Positions 18,901-26,776 of a stretch of 64,000 nucleotides of DNA are shown here, in pieces. The translations under genes and the position numbers were made by a program. The stretch lies in NCBI GenBank assembly GCA_965214035.1, contig OZ243932.1, forward strand, positions 434,001 to 498,000, in the 5' to 3' direction. Within the stretch, counting starts at the first letter, position 1; every line of letters starts with the position of its first letter. This DNA comes from JAJDYQ01 sp965214035. GTDB lineage: Bacteria > Pseudomonadota > Gammaproteobacteria > JAJDYQ01. Under the pieces are notes generated by a model. It did not search any database. It saw only the letters and a program-made list of their open reading frames with translations, and was not told the origin of the DNA.

Positions 18901-21900
18901 CAACTGACCCTGACCGCCATCGGCGACAATACGATGGAGGGCAGCGGCTCCGAGACCTTCATCATTGCCCTGGGTCCGGACGGCACGGTCACCAATGGCT
19001 TTGACCACAGCAGTCTGAACACCAATGTGGGCGGCGGTGCCGATCCGGATTCACCCGACCATTTCAGTGTGCAGGTCAACGATGCCATTGTCATGCCGAT
19101 GATCACCATCACCGGCGGTACCACGGTCACAGAAGGAATGGGCAGTGCCAGCTTTACCCTGACGGCCACACCACCGCCGACGGACGCCCTGACCCTGATG
19201 CTCAATATCAGCGGTGGCAGCGGTTTTATCGCCACCAGCGGCGCACAGACGGTTGCCCTGAACGGCGGCTCCCGCACGGTGACCTATTTGATTGCGACGC
19301 AGGGCGATGCCGTGGATGAACCCAATGGCACGGTCACCGTGACCGTAGGTAATGGTACGGGCTATGAAGTGGGCGATCCGTCCGAGGTGTCCGTCGGAGT
19401 GCATGACGACGATGCCACCACAGTCACGCTGGTCGGTGATCCTGGTAATGTGGCCGAAGGCAGCAGCAAACCGCTCACCCTCACCCTGGGTCGTGTTCTG
19501 ACGGCCGGCGAGCAACTGACCGTGCCGCTGACCTTCGGCGGTACCGCGCTCTTCGGCACCGACTACACACTGACCGGCACGGCGGCCAATGGCGTGGATT
19601 ACAGTGATCTGAGCGGCGGCAGCGTGATCTTCAGCGCCGGTGGTCAGATGGCCACCCTGACCCTGATGGCACAAACGGATGCCGAGGCCGAGACCGGCGG
19701 CGAAACGGTGCGCATTGCTCTGGGCACACTGGACAGCAGTTCCGGCATCAACCTGGGCGGCGGTGCCTCTGGCATGGGCAATGTTGATTTTACGATTCAG
19801 GAACAGCCGGCGCTGGTATTGAGCACAACCCGCCTGACCCTCATTGAAGGCGACAGTGCCACCTATCGCATCAGCCTGGCAGCCGCACCGAGCGCGAATG
19901 TCGTCATGGTGACCATCGAAGGCACGAATGCTGAACTGGAGGCCGATGACACCACCCTGACCTTTACCTCACAGAACTGGGGTAACCCGCAGACCGTCAC
20001 GCTGACGGCGGTCACGGACAGTAACACCGTGATGGATCAGGTGACGCTGACCCATACCGCCGATGCCGGCTATGATTCCGTCACGGCCGATCTGGAGGTG
20101 ACCATCACCGACAGTTCGCCGCAGTTGCAGTTTTCAGGCACGGAGATTGAGCTGGATGAAGGGGGCACTACCAGCTACACCGTGCGCCTGTCGGCTCGGC
20201 CGATAGCGGAAGTCACGGTCATGCTCAGTGGCCATGCCGATACGTCCTTAACCGTGAATCCGCTTGCGTTGACCTTTAGCACGATGAACTGGAACGAGAC
20301 GCAGGTCATTACCCTGACAGCCGGCACGGACAGCAACAGCGTGGATGAGGCTGCCGTGACACTGGTTCATACGGCGGATGCCGGCTTCGGCGAAGTCAGT
20401 CGGGATGTGACGGTGACGATTACCGACACCGACACACCGGACAGCACAGGGAATTTGGTGCTCTCGGAGAGCAGCCTGGATATGGGAGAAAATGATACCG
20501 CGAGCTACACGGTGGTGCTGGGCACCCGTCCATCGGGCGATGTGACGGTGAGAGTATCTTCCGGGGATGCGACCCGCCTGCGGGTGACCGGCGGTGACAG
20601 CCTGCTCTTTACGCCGACCAACTGGAATCGGGCACAGACGGTGACGGTGATGGCCAGAGACGACGCCGACAGTGATGCCAATCAGGTGATACTGACGCAT
20701 ACGGCGGATGCCGGCTACGGTGAGGTGACGGAAGAGGTGACGGTCACGGTCCGGGAATCGGCCGACATGACGGCCATGCAGGCCGCACAGCAGATGTGGC
20801 TGCCGCGCTTTGGTCTGACGGCCGTCGAGCACATGCTGGGCGGGCTGGACTATCGCTTTTCGGCATCGAGTCAGCCGGGTCTGTCGGGCAATCTGAACGG
20901 TCTGCCGCGCGGTCAGTCATTCAATGCGGCGCATCTGTTGTCCAGCCGTGGCAGCCCGGATGCCAGTGCGATGGGTATTGAGCAGTTGGGTGCCGGTTCG
21001 TCGGATCGTCCGCGCAAGCTGTCACGCACCCTGTCACTGCCGAAGCTGCTGCCGTCGTTGCTGCGTGGTAGTCATTTCACATTCACGGATCAGGACGGCA
21101 CCTCCATCTGGGGTCAGGCGGCCTATACGAAGTACAAAGACGGTGAAGACGCGGGTACTTCGATAGACGGCGAGGTCACCACGGCCATGCTGGGCATTGA
21201 CCGCGACAACGGTCAGACGCTGGTCGGTCTGGCACTGGCCTACAGCGACAGCGATGGCGAATGGCAGGATGCATCGTACGAAGGTAAACAGTCCGGTATG
21301 CTGGTTTCCATGCTGCCGTATCTGCGCTACGACCTGAGCGAACGCCTGCAACTGTGGGGTGCCGCCAGCTATGGGCGGGGCGACCTGAAGCAGACTCAGA
21401 CTTCACCAACCGGTATGGAATCGAAGCACAATCTGGTGCAGCTATCGGCCACCGCCGGTCTGCGCGGTACGCTGCTGGAGCGTCCAGTGGAAGAGGGCGG
21501 TTTGACCCTGGAGCTGATTTCGGGCCTGACACTGGCGCGTATCAAGTCGGATGATTCCCGCGTCATGGCGGGCACCGAGGCGGACACGCAGCGTTTCCGC
21601 ATGGGTCTGGCCTGGTCCTGGCAGTTACCGGAAGAGGACGGTGTGCGTCTGACACCGGAACTGGAGCTGGGTCTGCGTTATGATGGCGGCGATACCAGCG
21701 AAGGCTTTGGTCTGGAGCTGGGCGGCGGCCTGAGCTGGCAGACACCGGCCAAGGGTTTGACGGTGGATGTGCGCGGTCGCTATCTGCTGGAGCATGAGGC
21801 TGCCGAGCGTGAGGAGTGGGGTCTGTCCGGCTCACTGCGCTATGAGGCGTGGCCAAACTCGGCCTATGGCCCGTCGTTCAGCCTGCGCCATGAGTACGGC

Positions 21901-22230
21901 AATGCACCGGCGGCCAGCGGTCTGGATCGGTTGTTATCGGATTCATTGACGGATGCGCTGGAGGAAGAAGACAACGGACATACTGCTGCCGTATCAAGCC
22001 GTTGGACGCTGAAAGGCGAGTGGGGCTTTGCCCTGACAGACGATGCCACCGGCATCCCCTATGCGAGCCTGTCGGCCTCCGATGCGAAACGTGATCTGAC
22101 CCTCGGCTGGCGTCTGCTGTCCAATCCGTTTGACCTGACATCCGAACTCGATATCAAGGCTATCCGCCGCGAGCAGGATGACAATAACCCGCGCCACAGC
22201 GTCGGCGCACAGTGGAAGCTGAATTGGTAG
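12904..22230 (+). CDS. Giant Calx-beta-repeat autotransporter adhesin, probably phase-variable
   Basis: The frame encodes 3108 residues. A start with RBS GGAG at 12904 leads into a 57-residue leader that crosses a run of 25 C. A second start with a better RBS (GGGAAGG) lies at 13075. The signal peptide core is at about 105-126, ending ATGAQA. Residues about 130-330 form a Trp/Gly-rich N-terminal domain. Then follow at least 15 acidic repeats of Calx-beta and related type, each with a VDEGGT- or EGDSATY-like turn and a TDYT or NDDD end. Residues from about 2620, best defined from 2735 (WGQAAYTKY), make a C-terminal autotransporter barrel ending in Trp. Calx-beta repeats bind calcium, so a cell-surface adhesin role is inferred. 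The barrel's final 273 residues are duplicated at 10962-11780. Confidence 0.85.
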   Translation: MKSGQKWILNSNKGHTVICKIITVINNALRPAGIDIDLCKNTAPPPPPPPPNGKVYLMPAVDAGRSAVHSCRGAGASEPPGRLTRRSFSDSFHSVTARIAGWLRRAAVVSLLGLPLLTVFATGAQAQGAAVECTGDGPYEVPYDWALNPSGVSGGDSFRLLFVTSTMRNAVPTDVATYNTFVQTRAKAGHSAITDSCGDEFKVVGSTSAVDARDNTSTTGVGQVIYWLDGAKVADNYADFYDGSWDSYAGKTEAGSNFGGNTFIFTGSNQNGTKASFGATSRALGASSVRAGRLQSGQNPINSGLTVMNNRVTSFYALSPVFTVEPQPTVSISIDPAAGDEGNSGGLTDAATLTFTVNPPRPEGFALRICLGGGTAERGSSADYQFTFLNNTVPSSIAPAPGCDSALDTNISSNQASFSYKIRVNGDSLFEEDETVTVSLLRINNLGGNLDTPDDVIISPTAGSVTYTIQNDDTVPELTITAADMVTEGSPASFTIAANPASGLPITVNLMVSEADGDGNFVASGDKGPKSFLLPAGVGSARYEIDTVYDNTDVENGTLTVALATGDGYTIGSTNTAVVAIINEEPHVVSMSIEPAEGDEGNSGGLTDAATLTFTVNPPRPERFMFRICLDGGTAERGSSADYQYTFLNDTVPSFSVPVAGCDSALETLFNSNQASFSQKIRVNGDSLFEEDETVTVSLQRVNDTPDDVIISPTAGSVTYTIQNDDTVPELTITAADMVTEGSTAIFTITANPASGLPTRVNLMVSEADDDNFVASGDKGPKPFLLPAGVGFVRYEIDTVLDNTIGDDNDGTLTVALATGDGYTIGSTNTAVVAIINEEPHVVSMSIEPEARAEGSSGGFVDAATVTFTVDPPRSAGFDLALCAPGGNIITAERGSSSSADYQYTDMDDTALGFTNTFLGIPCRLLTFNGGISSLSHKIRVNGDSVFENDEIFQIRLRHNTFITSQAIGGSVTPFNVVFSNALGVSTANYTIRNDDDPPMISIAGGSPNPATEGAGTLTYTLTADKPPATDLTIDLTVMDAPGSDFIAAEGDQNVTFPAGTTALNYEIPITDDEVDEASGEVTVTINDGTGYTAGTDTATIRVRDDDRTTVTLAENPAGDLDEGARKQITLTVNRPLGGRGSLESLTVQLTFGGTATLGTDYTLTGISATRVGYGRLDRPGIIINFSGPSNESTATTATLILTTTADGVSDSGEDITIAVINVSNAAGLDGGVGVIGTSTIAFDIIEQPALVLNPSTLTIDEGDTATYTVSLATQPNAAVAIALSGQAGTDLTLSDDTLNFTMMNWNQPQTITVTAGSDDDAQSDDPIALLHTATGGDYATVTGEVTVTITEDDTAGITVQPTTLAVDEDGTATYTVVLTSAPAPASEVIITVDSGTVATVDNDMLTFTQSNWNQAQTVTVTGMDDAVHNAGDVRSGTITHAISQGDSGDYPIGRELDRVQLTVADNDDPALSVQVVGDHTSIEEGGARMIQITVSPDTGETFTLVDVRLLLDISDGYELTLDQTDTSLDPTLQFEVSVTDNDQDGADGMLTIDVSSVTGYAAGSPATLQLTVNDNDEAGITVQPTTLTVDEGGTDSYSVALTSQPAASVTVTATPGTGITMTDTTLTFTSTDWNEAQTLIVTGQDDEDANDGGQRQVAISHAVTSTDTTYNRAADSVSVTVRDDDDITVSFAAATVSVGEGAGTGTFRIMLSATRATDLTVGYTEVGGSSTAVVGTDYTALSGSVVVPAGDRQADIVVTLTDDSTVAADKTLTLSLTDGSGYVAADPDTAVMTIVNDDRLQVAFEQERYTVIEAAGAVSLNVVASGDSDLATTLAIRFTDGTAIAGTDYTGDAITSITIPAGVSAVEFDVPITEDGIDEVNEGFMAVLSVDPASSAVAEPGTSSRTQIVITDDDPTVVSLNYTGADMIEEGDTVEFTVALGRALTDGEIIDVPLSVTGTGVELADWSLALQSGTGVVLSKEDTMTPQLSFENAGAQSAQLTLTAIGDNTMEGSGSETFIIALGPDGTVTNGFDHSSLNTNVGGGADPDSPDHFSVQVNDAIVMPMITITGGTTVTEGMGSASFTLTATPPPTDALTLMLNISGGSGFIATSGAQTVALNGGSRTVTYLIATQGDAVDEPNGTVTVTVGNGTGYEVGDPSEVSVGVHDDDATTVTLVGDPGNVAEGSSKPLTLTLGRVLTAGEQLTVPLTFGGTALFGTDYTLTGTAANGVDYSDLSGGSVIFSAGGQMATLTLMAQTDAEAETGGETVRIALGTLDSSSGINLGGGASGMGNVDFTIQEQPALVLSTTRLTLIEGDSATYRISLAAAPSANVVMVTIEGTNAELEADDTTLTFTSQNWGNPQTVTLTAVTDSNTVMDQVTLTHTADAGYDSVTADLEVTITDSSPQLQFSGTEIELDEGGTTSYTVRLSARPIAEVTVMLSGHADTSLTVNPLALTFSTMNWNETQVITLTAGTDSNSVDEAAVTLVHTADAGFGEVSRDVTVTITDTDTPDSTGNLVLSESSLDMGENDTASYTVVLGTRPSGDVTVRVSSGDATRLRVTGGDSLLFTPTNWNRAQTVTVMARDDADSDANQVILTHTADAGYGEVTEEVTVTVRESADMTAMQAAQQMWLPRFGLTAVEHMLGGLDYRFSASSQPGLSGNLNGLPRGQSFNAAHLLSSRGSPDASAMGIEQLGAGSSDRPRKLSRTLSLPKLLPSLLRGSHFTFTDQDGTSIWGQAAYTKYKDGEDAGTSIDGEVTTAMLGIDRDNGQTLVGLALAYSDSDGEWQDASYEGKQSGMLVSMLPYLRYDLSERLQLWGAASYGRGDLKQTQTSPTGMESKHNLVQLSATAGLRGTLLERPVEEGGLTLELISGLTLARIKSDDSRVMAGTEADTQRFRMGLAWSWQLPEEDGVRLTPELELGLRYDGGDTSEGFGLELGGGLSWQTPAKGLTVDVRGRYLLEHEAAEREEWGLSGSLRYEAWPNSAYGPSFSLRHEYGNAPAASGLDRLLSDSLTDALEEEDNGHTAAVSSRWTLKGEWGFALTDDATGIPYASLSASDAKRDLTLGWRLLSNPFDLTSELDIKAIRREQDDNNPRHSVGAQWKLNW
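13031..13055 (+). repeat. Poly-C tract of 25 in the 5' coding region
   Basis: The homopolymer encodes prolines between the first start (12904) and the signal peptide. With 25 C the frame from 12904 is open to the end. With 24 C it would stop at the TGA at 13073-13075, which overlaps the second ATG (TGATG). With 26 C it would stop further down. Such tracts change length by slipped-strand mispairing. Confidence 0.9.
13061..13077 (+). promoter_or_regulatory. Alternative ribosome binding site and ATG after the poly-C tract
   Basis: GGGAAGG begins at 13060 and lies 8 bp before ATG 13075, in frame with the autotransporter. The ATG overlaps a TGA of another frame, a layout suited to termination-reinitiation. 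Confidence 0.5.
13891..15429 (+). repeat. In-frame tandem duplication in the passenger domain
   Basis: Two long units, 13891-14667 (777 bp) and 14668-15429 (762 bp), are highly alike over most of their length and both keep the frame. A third, diverged unit starts at 15430. Each unit holds a pair of Calx-beta-like domains. Length difference between units is a multiple of three. Confidence 0.8.
21409..22230 (+). repeat. Barrel-encoding segment duplicated at 10962-11780
   Basis: The 822-bp copy inside the full gene matches the 819-bp copy upstream, with a central stretch of several hundred bases that is almost unchanged. Both copies are in the same orientation, about 10.4 kb apart. Homology ends exactly at the stop codons. 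Confidence 0.85.
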
Positions 22231-22356
22231 AGTGTCCTGGTGAGCAGGCATGTTGAAGCCCGCTCCGCCAGATTTCAAATAATGCTTGTGGCTTAATTGT
22301 TTGATTTAACTTTCGTTCCTCTGTTATTATCGGGTTGTTTATAAACGGAGATAATT

Positions 22357-22668
22357 ATGGCACGTGTTACTGTAGAAGACTGTCTGGAGAATGTAGAAAG
22401 CCGCTTTGCGCTTGTGATCAAGGCGACTGCACGGGCACGAGCAATTGCCATGGGTGCTGAGCCGCTGGTGGCATGGGAAAATGACAAGCCAACCGTCGTC
22501 GCTTTACGTGAAATTGCCGAAGGTCTGGAGGCTTCCACACCTCGCTCCGAGGAGGAGGTGCTGATGGATGCCTTTGTGGATGCAGAGGAAGGTGCGGCAG
22601 GGCCTGTGGATGAATCCCCGACCATAGCATCTACCAGGTGGCAGGCACCCACGCCTGTCGAACGTTGA
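22357..22668 (+). CDS. rpoZ: RNA polymerase omega subunit
   Basis: The 103-residue protein begins MARVTVEDCLENVESRFALV, followed by ATARARAIA and KPTVVALREIA, the omega signature. Omega helps fold beta-prime and forms part of the ppGpp site. The C-terminal tail (about 72-103) is acidic then variable, as usual. It lies directly upstream of spoT, the standard gammaproteobacterial order, although gmk, the usual upstream neighbour, is replaced by the autotransporter gene. Confidence 0.94.
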   Translation: MARVTVEDCLENVESRFALVIKATARARAIAMGAEPLVAWENDKPTVVALREIAEGLEASTPRSEEEVLMDAFVDAEEGAAGPVDESPTIASTRWQAPTPVER

Positions 22669-22790
22669 TGTTTTCGATTTAATGTACCTGCGCAGTAATT
22701 TTCCGGGTTGATTTTCCGTGTGCTGCGCGAAAGACTTTCCTTTTTTCGCCTGTTGATTTAGTTCGGGCGTTATCCTTTCAGGTTGGCCTC

Positions 22791-24992
22791 TTGAGTCTAA
22801 CTCCGAATCCGACCGGGCAGCCGCCACTGGAACCGACCGGGCAGGTTCCAGACCCTGACTATCGCATCAGTGATTTATGCGTTGAACTGGAGCGATATCT
22901 TGAGCCGCCGGAGGTCGGCAGGGTATATGATGCCTTTCTTTTCAGCGCCGAGGCGCATGATGGTCAGCGCCGCTTAACCGGTGAACCCTATATTGTCCAC
23001 CCTGTGGCTGCCGCTCATATTCTGGCTGAAATGCGAATGGACCATCAGACCATTATGGCTGCTATTTTGCATGATGTTATCGAAGATACGCCGACAGCAA
23101 AAAGACAATTGGAAGGCTTGTTTGGCAGCGATGTCGCCACGCTTGTCGATGGTGTCACCAAGCTGACCCGGATTGATTTCAAGAATCAAGCGGAAGCCCA
23201 GGCGGAAAATTTTCGCAAAATGGTGTTGGCAATGGCCCAGGATATCCGGGTGATTCTCATCAAGCTGGCGGACCGGTTGCATAACATGCGCACCCTGGGA
23301 GTGATGCAGCCGGAGAAAAGGCGTCGCGTTGCTCGTGAAACTTTGGAGATTTATTCACCAATTGCCCAGCGCCTGGGTATGAATGTGCTGCGGCTTGAGT
23401 TGGAGGATCTGGCTTTTTCTGCCATATATCCAAACCGCTATTGTGTTTTAAGAGAAGCAGTTCTCAAGGCGCGTGGTAATCGTAAGAAGGTGCTCGGCGA
23501 TATTCATAACGGCATACGCCGCCGCCTGCATCAGGAGGAGCTTGTGGGCGAAGTCAGCAGCCGTGAAAAACATCTGTATAGCCTCTATATGAAAATGCGC
23601 AACAAGCAGTTGCGCTTTTCTGATGTGCTCGATGTTTATGCGTTTCGTATCAAGGTCGATCAGGTGGATACCTGTTATCGGGTATTGGGTGCCATGCACA
23701 ATCTGTATAAGCCAATCCCCGGCAGCTTCAAGGATTATATTGCTATTCCTAAATCGAATGGCTATCAGTCGCTGCATACTTCATTGTTCGGACCTCATGG
23801 CATCCCTATCGAGATTCAGATTCGTACGGAAAAAATGGATACGGTCGCAGAGTCGGGCATCGCTGCACACTGGAGCTATAAAACCGGAGAGGCGGCTTCC
23901 GGTAAGAATCAGGCGCAAATCAAGGTGCGTGAGTGGATGAAGGAGTTACTCAAGCTGCAAAAAGATGTGGGCAGCTCGGAGGAGTTTATCGATAGTGTCA
24001 AAATTGATCTGTTCCCGGATGAGGTCTATGTGTTCACGCCGGCCGGCGATATTATGGAGTTTCCTCGCGGGGCAACGGTGATTGATTTTGCCTACACCGT
24101 GCATTCCGACATTGGTCATTCCTGCGTGGCGGCCCGTGTCAATCGACATCCGGCACCACTTTCCACAGAGTTGCGCAATGGTGACACGATTGAGGTTATC
24201 ACGGCCAGCGGGGCGGAACCCAATCCAGTATGGCTGGATTTTGTTTTAACCGCCCGCGCCCGCACCCGGATCCGTGCCTACCTGAAAAATCTCAAGCAGG
24301 GCGAAGCGGTTGCTCTGGGACGGAAAATGCTCGATAAGTCGCTGGCTAATTTTTCTTCTTCTTATGAGGCTATTACCAATCAGCAGATGCATGCCCTGCT
24401 GAAAACCATGGGCCTGAAGTCCAGGAGTCGCCTGCTGGAGCAGATCGGCATGGGAGATATGCCGGCGCTTATGGTTGCCAGACGATTGCTGCCACAGGCT
24501 GTCGAGAAAAAAAAGAAATCATGGTTGTCTTTGCGAAAGTTGAGAAAGCATGCGTTGCCGATCAAAGGTACCGAAGGTACGCTGGTGAATTTTGCACGAT
24601 GCTGCTACCCCATACCCGGCGATAATATTGTCGGTTATACCACAGCCGGTCGGGGTATTGTGATCCATCGCAGCGGATGCCCCAATGTGACAGAGCAGCG
24701 CAATAACCCGGAGAAATGGATCAGTGTGCAGTGGGAAAATGATCCGGAACTTGAGTTCATTGCCAGTATCCGCGTTGATGTCGCCAATAAGCGCGGTGTG
24801 CTGGCTATCGTGGCTACCGAGGTGGCCGATATGGAGTCCAATATCGAGAATGTGCAAATCGAGGAGCGTGACGGGCTGGCGGTGGCCCTGAATATGGTGA
24901 TTACCGCACGTGACAGGAAGCATCTGGCCGCTATTATGCGGCAGATAAGGCGTTTGAAACCCGTTATGAAAATCACCAGAAATCAGGGTTAG
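22791..24992 (+). CDS. spoT: Bifunctional (p)ppGpp synthetase/hydrolase
   Basis: This 733-residue SpoT has, in order: an HD hydrolase domain (YIVHPVAAAHILAE, HD at 94-95 in AILHDVIEDT), a synthetase domain (DRLHNMRTLG through FRIKVD and YQSLHTSLFGPHG), a TGS domain (DEVYVFTPAGDIMEFPRGAT), and a zinc-finger-like plus ACT C-terminus (FARCCYPIPGD, then HRSGCPN). The intact HD residues indicate working hydrolase activity. The likely start is TTG at 22791. It controls the stringent response together with the omega subunit encoded 122 bp upstream. Confidence 0.93.
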   Translation: MSLTPNPTGQPPLEPTGQVPDPDYRISDLCVELERYLEPPEVGRVYDAFLFSAEAHDGQRRLTGEPYIVHPVAAAHILAEMRMDHQTIMAAILHDVIEDTPTAKRQLEGLFGSDVATLVDGVTKLTRIDFKNQAEAQAENFRKMVLAMAQDIRVILIKLADRLHNMRTLGVMQPEKRRRVARETLEIYSPIAQRLGMNVLRLELEDLAFSAIYPNRYCVLREAVLKARGNRKKVLGDIHNGIRRRLHQEELVGEVSSREKHLYSLYMKMRNKQLRFSDVLDVYAFRIKVDQVDTCYRVLGAMHNLYKPIPGSFKDYIAIPKSNGYQSLHTSLFGPHGIPIEIQIRTEKMDTVAESGIAAHWSYKTGEAASGKNQAQIKVREWMKELLKLQKDVGSSEEFIDSVKIDLFPDEVYVFTPAGDIMEFPRGATVIDFAYTVHSDIGHSCVAARVNRHPAPLSTELRNGDTIEVITASGAEPNPVWLDFVLTARARTRIRAYLKNLKQGEAVALGRKMLDKSLANFSSSYEAITNQQMHALLKTMGLKSRSRLLEQIGMGDMPALMVARRLLPQAVEKKKKSWLSLRKLRKHALPIKGTEGTLVNFARCCYPIPGDNIVGYTTAGRGIVIHRSGCPNVTEQRNNPEKWISVQWENDPELEFIASIRVDVANKRGVLAIVATEVADMESNIENVQIEERDGLAVALNMVITARDRKHLAAIMRQIRRLKPVMKITRNQG

Positions 24993-25163
24993 CAGGCCGT
25001 TGAAAATTCCCGACGAATCCAGGCTGAGTTCATTTATTTGGAGGTTCTTGACTATCCCTGGATAGGCTGTGCTGATGGCTTGAGGATGTTTTTACCAAAG
25101 TTGTCTATAGATTCTGATTCGGCTTTAACCGCTTCGCCCGGTGGCTTGCAGCAGTTTTATTTT

Positions 25164-25182
25164 GGGAATATACAATAGTCCC
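25164..25182 (+). repeat. Degenerate left end of an older GGGAATTATATA cassette
   Basis: GGGAATATACAATAGTCCC differs from the intact ends by small deletions. It is preceded by TTTATTTT, the same 8-mer that the tnpB cassette duplicated. The matching right end is not present nearby; the intact IS1595 end at 25566 interrupts the segment. Confidence 0.5.
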
Positions 25183-25267
25183 TATCCGTCAGTTGAGTGT
25201 AAAACTCATCTTTACAGCCTGTCCGCGCATGGCCCATATCCGTATTATTCGGCATCCTCGGTTATCT

Positions 25268-25564
25268 CTACTCTTGCCTTAAAGCTCTATTTAATCCCTT
25301 TTCCTCGGACAAGGAGTCTATCCCGTTAGCCATCTCTTGAGTGATAGACCAAACCGTCTGCCTAAATCTATGGCTGGAATTCCACTTCTTATTCATTTCC
25401 CATGCTTTGGGTGCCTTTTCATCCCACTGACTTTCATCAGCCAAGGCCCAGTGAAAATCAAGGGGGACATAATACTCTTCGTTTTGATCATCTTCATAGG
25501 CCGTCTCCTTATAGCCGTCGGTTGATATACCATGAGCAACGACACCGACACCAGTATGATACAA
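25268..25564 (-). pseudogene. Cargo gene fragment cut by the IS1595 element
   Basis: The minus-strand frame is open up to the IS end at 25566 and codes for 98 residues (YHTGVGVVAHGIS, then EEYYVPLDFHW, and FRQTVWSITQEMANGI near the end). Its true N-terminus lay beyond the insertion. The Gly-Val core and the FRQT...IS pattern faintly recall PUA/EVE-like modules found in modification-dependent nucleases, but this is uncertain. It sits inside the remnant cassette starting at 25164. Confidence 0.4.
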
Positions 25565-25658
25565 AGGGAATTATATATTTAATGCCCCGGATGTTTGCAA
25601 TTTTGGGGCATAGGGTGCAGGATTGTGGGTAGTTCAGTTTTTCAACGGGTGATGGGTC

Positions 25659-26582
25659 ATGGTCAAGACGATATCGGTATTTGAGTTTTTCAGGTTTTTT
25701 CCGAGTGAAGCGGCAGCGGTTCGGTTTGTCGAGGGTCAGATTTGGGAGGATGGTCCGGTATGTCCGCACTGTAGGAGTGGCAACACGGTTCCGCGGTTGA
25801 AGCGGCATGGGCATCGCTGCCGGGATTGCAGGGCGGACTTCACGGTTCGTCACGGCACCATCTTTGAGAAGTCCAGGCTTTCCCTTGTAAAATGGCTATA
25901 CGCCATTTATCTGGTTCAAACCAGCCGCAAGAGCGTGAGCAGTCTGCAGTTGTCAAAAGAACTGGCTATCACGCAGAAGACAGCGTGGTTTTTGCTTCAC
26001 AGAATCCGTGAAGCGTGCCAGCAGGGGGACTGGAAGCTGACCTTTCAGGTGGAAATGGATGCGACCTGTTTCGGTGGAAAGCGAAAGGATATGAACCGGG
26101 CCAGAAGAAAAGTGAGAGAACCATCGGGTCAGGGAGCCGTGGGCAAGCAGCCTGTGATCGGGATGCGTGGGCGTGACGGACGCCTCAAGGCGGTTGCCGT
26201 GCATCGTGAGAATAAAAAGACGGTTCGCCATCTGGCAAAGGGTCATATTGAAAAGGGGGCTACGGTATTCACGGATGAGGCGCGTGCCTACGACGCCATT
26301 CCTGGAGCGGGTTTCCAGCACCAGACAGTCAATCACTCTGCGGGGGAATACATCAATGGTATGGCGCATACCAACGGCATTGAGTCCGTTTGGGCTTTGC
26401 TCAAACGGGGATACACCGGCACCTTCCATCACTTTAGCATGAAGCACTGCCAACGGTATGTGGATGAGTTTGTGTTTCGGTTAAATGAGGGTCACTGTGC
26501 CGTCGATACTCTGGATCGCATGAAGTCCGTCTGCATGGCCGGCAAGGGCAAGCGGCTGACTTACAAAACCCTGATGGCCTGA
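25659..26582 (+). CDS. IS1595-family (ISXO2-like) transposase
   Basis: This 307-residue DDE-type enzyme has an N-terminal zinc ribbon (C35-x2-C38, C54-x2-C57) and a helix-turn-helix around 90-120. Catalytic acids are D134 (EMDATCFGGKRKD), D206 (VFTDEARAY) and the C-terminal E242 (HTNGIESVWALLKRG). Length and motif order are complete, so it should be active and is the only apparently intact IS1595 transposase in the window. It is the probable source of activity for the other cassettes with the same ends. Confidence 0.9.
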   Translation: MVKTISVFEFFRFFPSEAAAVRFVEGQIWEDGPVCPHCRSGNTVPRLKRHGHRCRDCRADFTVRHGTIFEKSRLSLVKWLYAIYLVQTSRKSVSSLQLSKELAITQKTAWFLLHRIREACQQGDWKLTFQVEMDATCFGGKRKDMNRARRKVREPSGQGAVGKQPVIGMRGRDGRLKAVAVHRENKKTVRHLAKGHIEKGATVFTDEARAYDAIPGAGFQHQTVNHSAGEYINGMAHTNGIESVWALLKRGYTGTFHHFSMKHCQRYVDEFVFRLNEGHCAVDTLDRMKSVCMAGKGKRLTYKTLMA

Positions 26583-26776
26583 TGCAAAATCAGGTCAATG
26601 AAGGGAATGTGTCTCAGGATGCGCAAATGATACGATTTTCCCAAGGATTCCCTTTGGTCCGGGTATTCGGGGCTGACCTTCTGAAGTCGATAAATCATAT
26701 AGTGAAGCTCGTCGGTGCATAGAAGTAAATGCGTATTCTGCTGCAGAATTAATTTGCAGAAAAATATTAATGCATG
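26545..26776 (+). repeat. 232-bp perfect direct repeat, copy 1
   Basis: It is identical to 37269-37500. It starts in the last 11 codons of the transposase gene and ends at ATTAATGCATG, where the cargo genes begin. Together the copies bracket 10.5 kb. Confidence 0.95.

Noticed and set aside
13891..20760. Regular repeats that might suggest a CRISPR or other array
   Set aside because: The repeats are coding, of domain length and diverged; no short identical repeats with unique spacers occur anywhere in the window.
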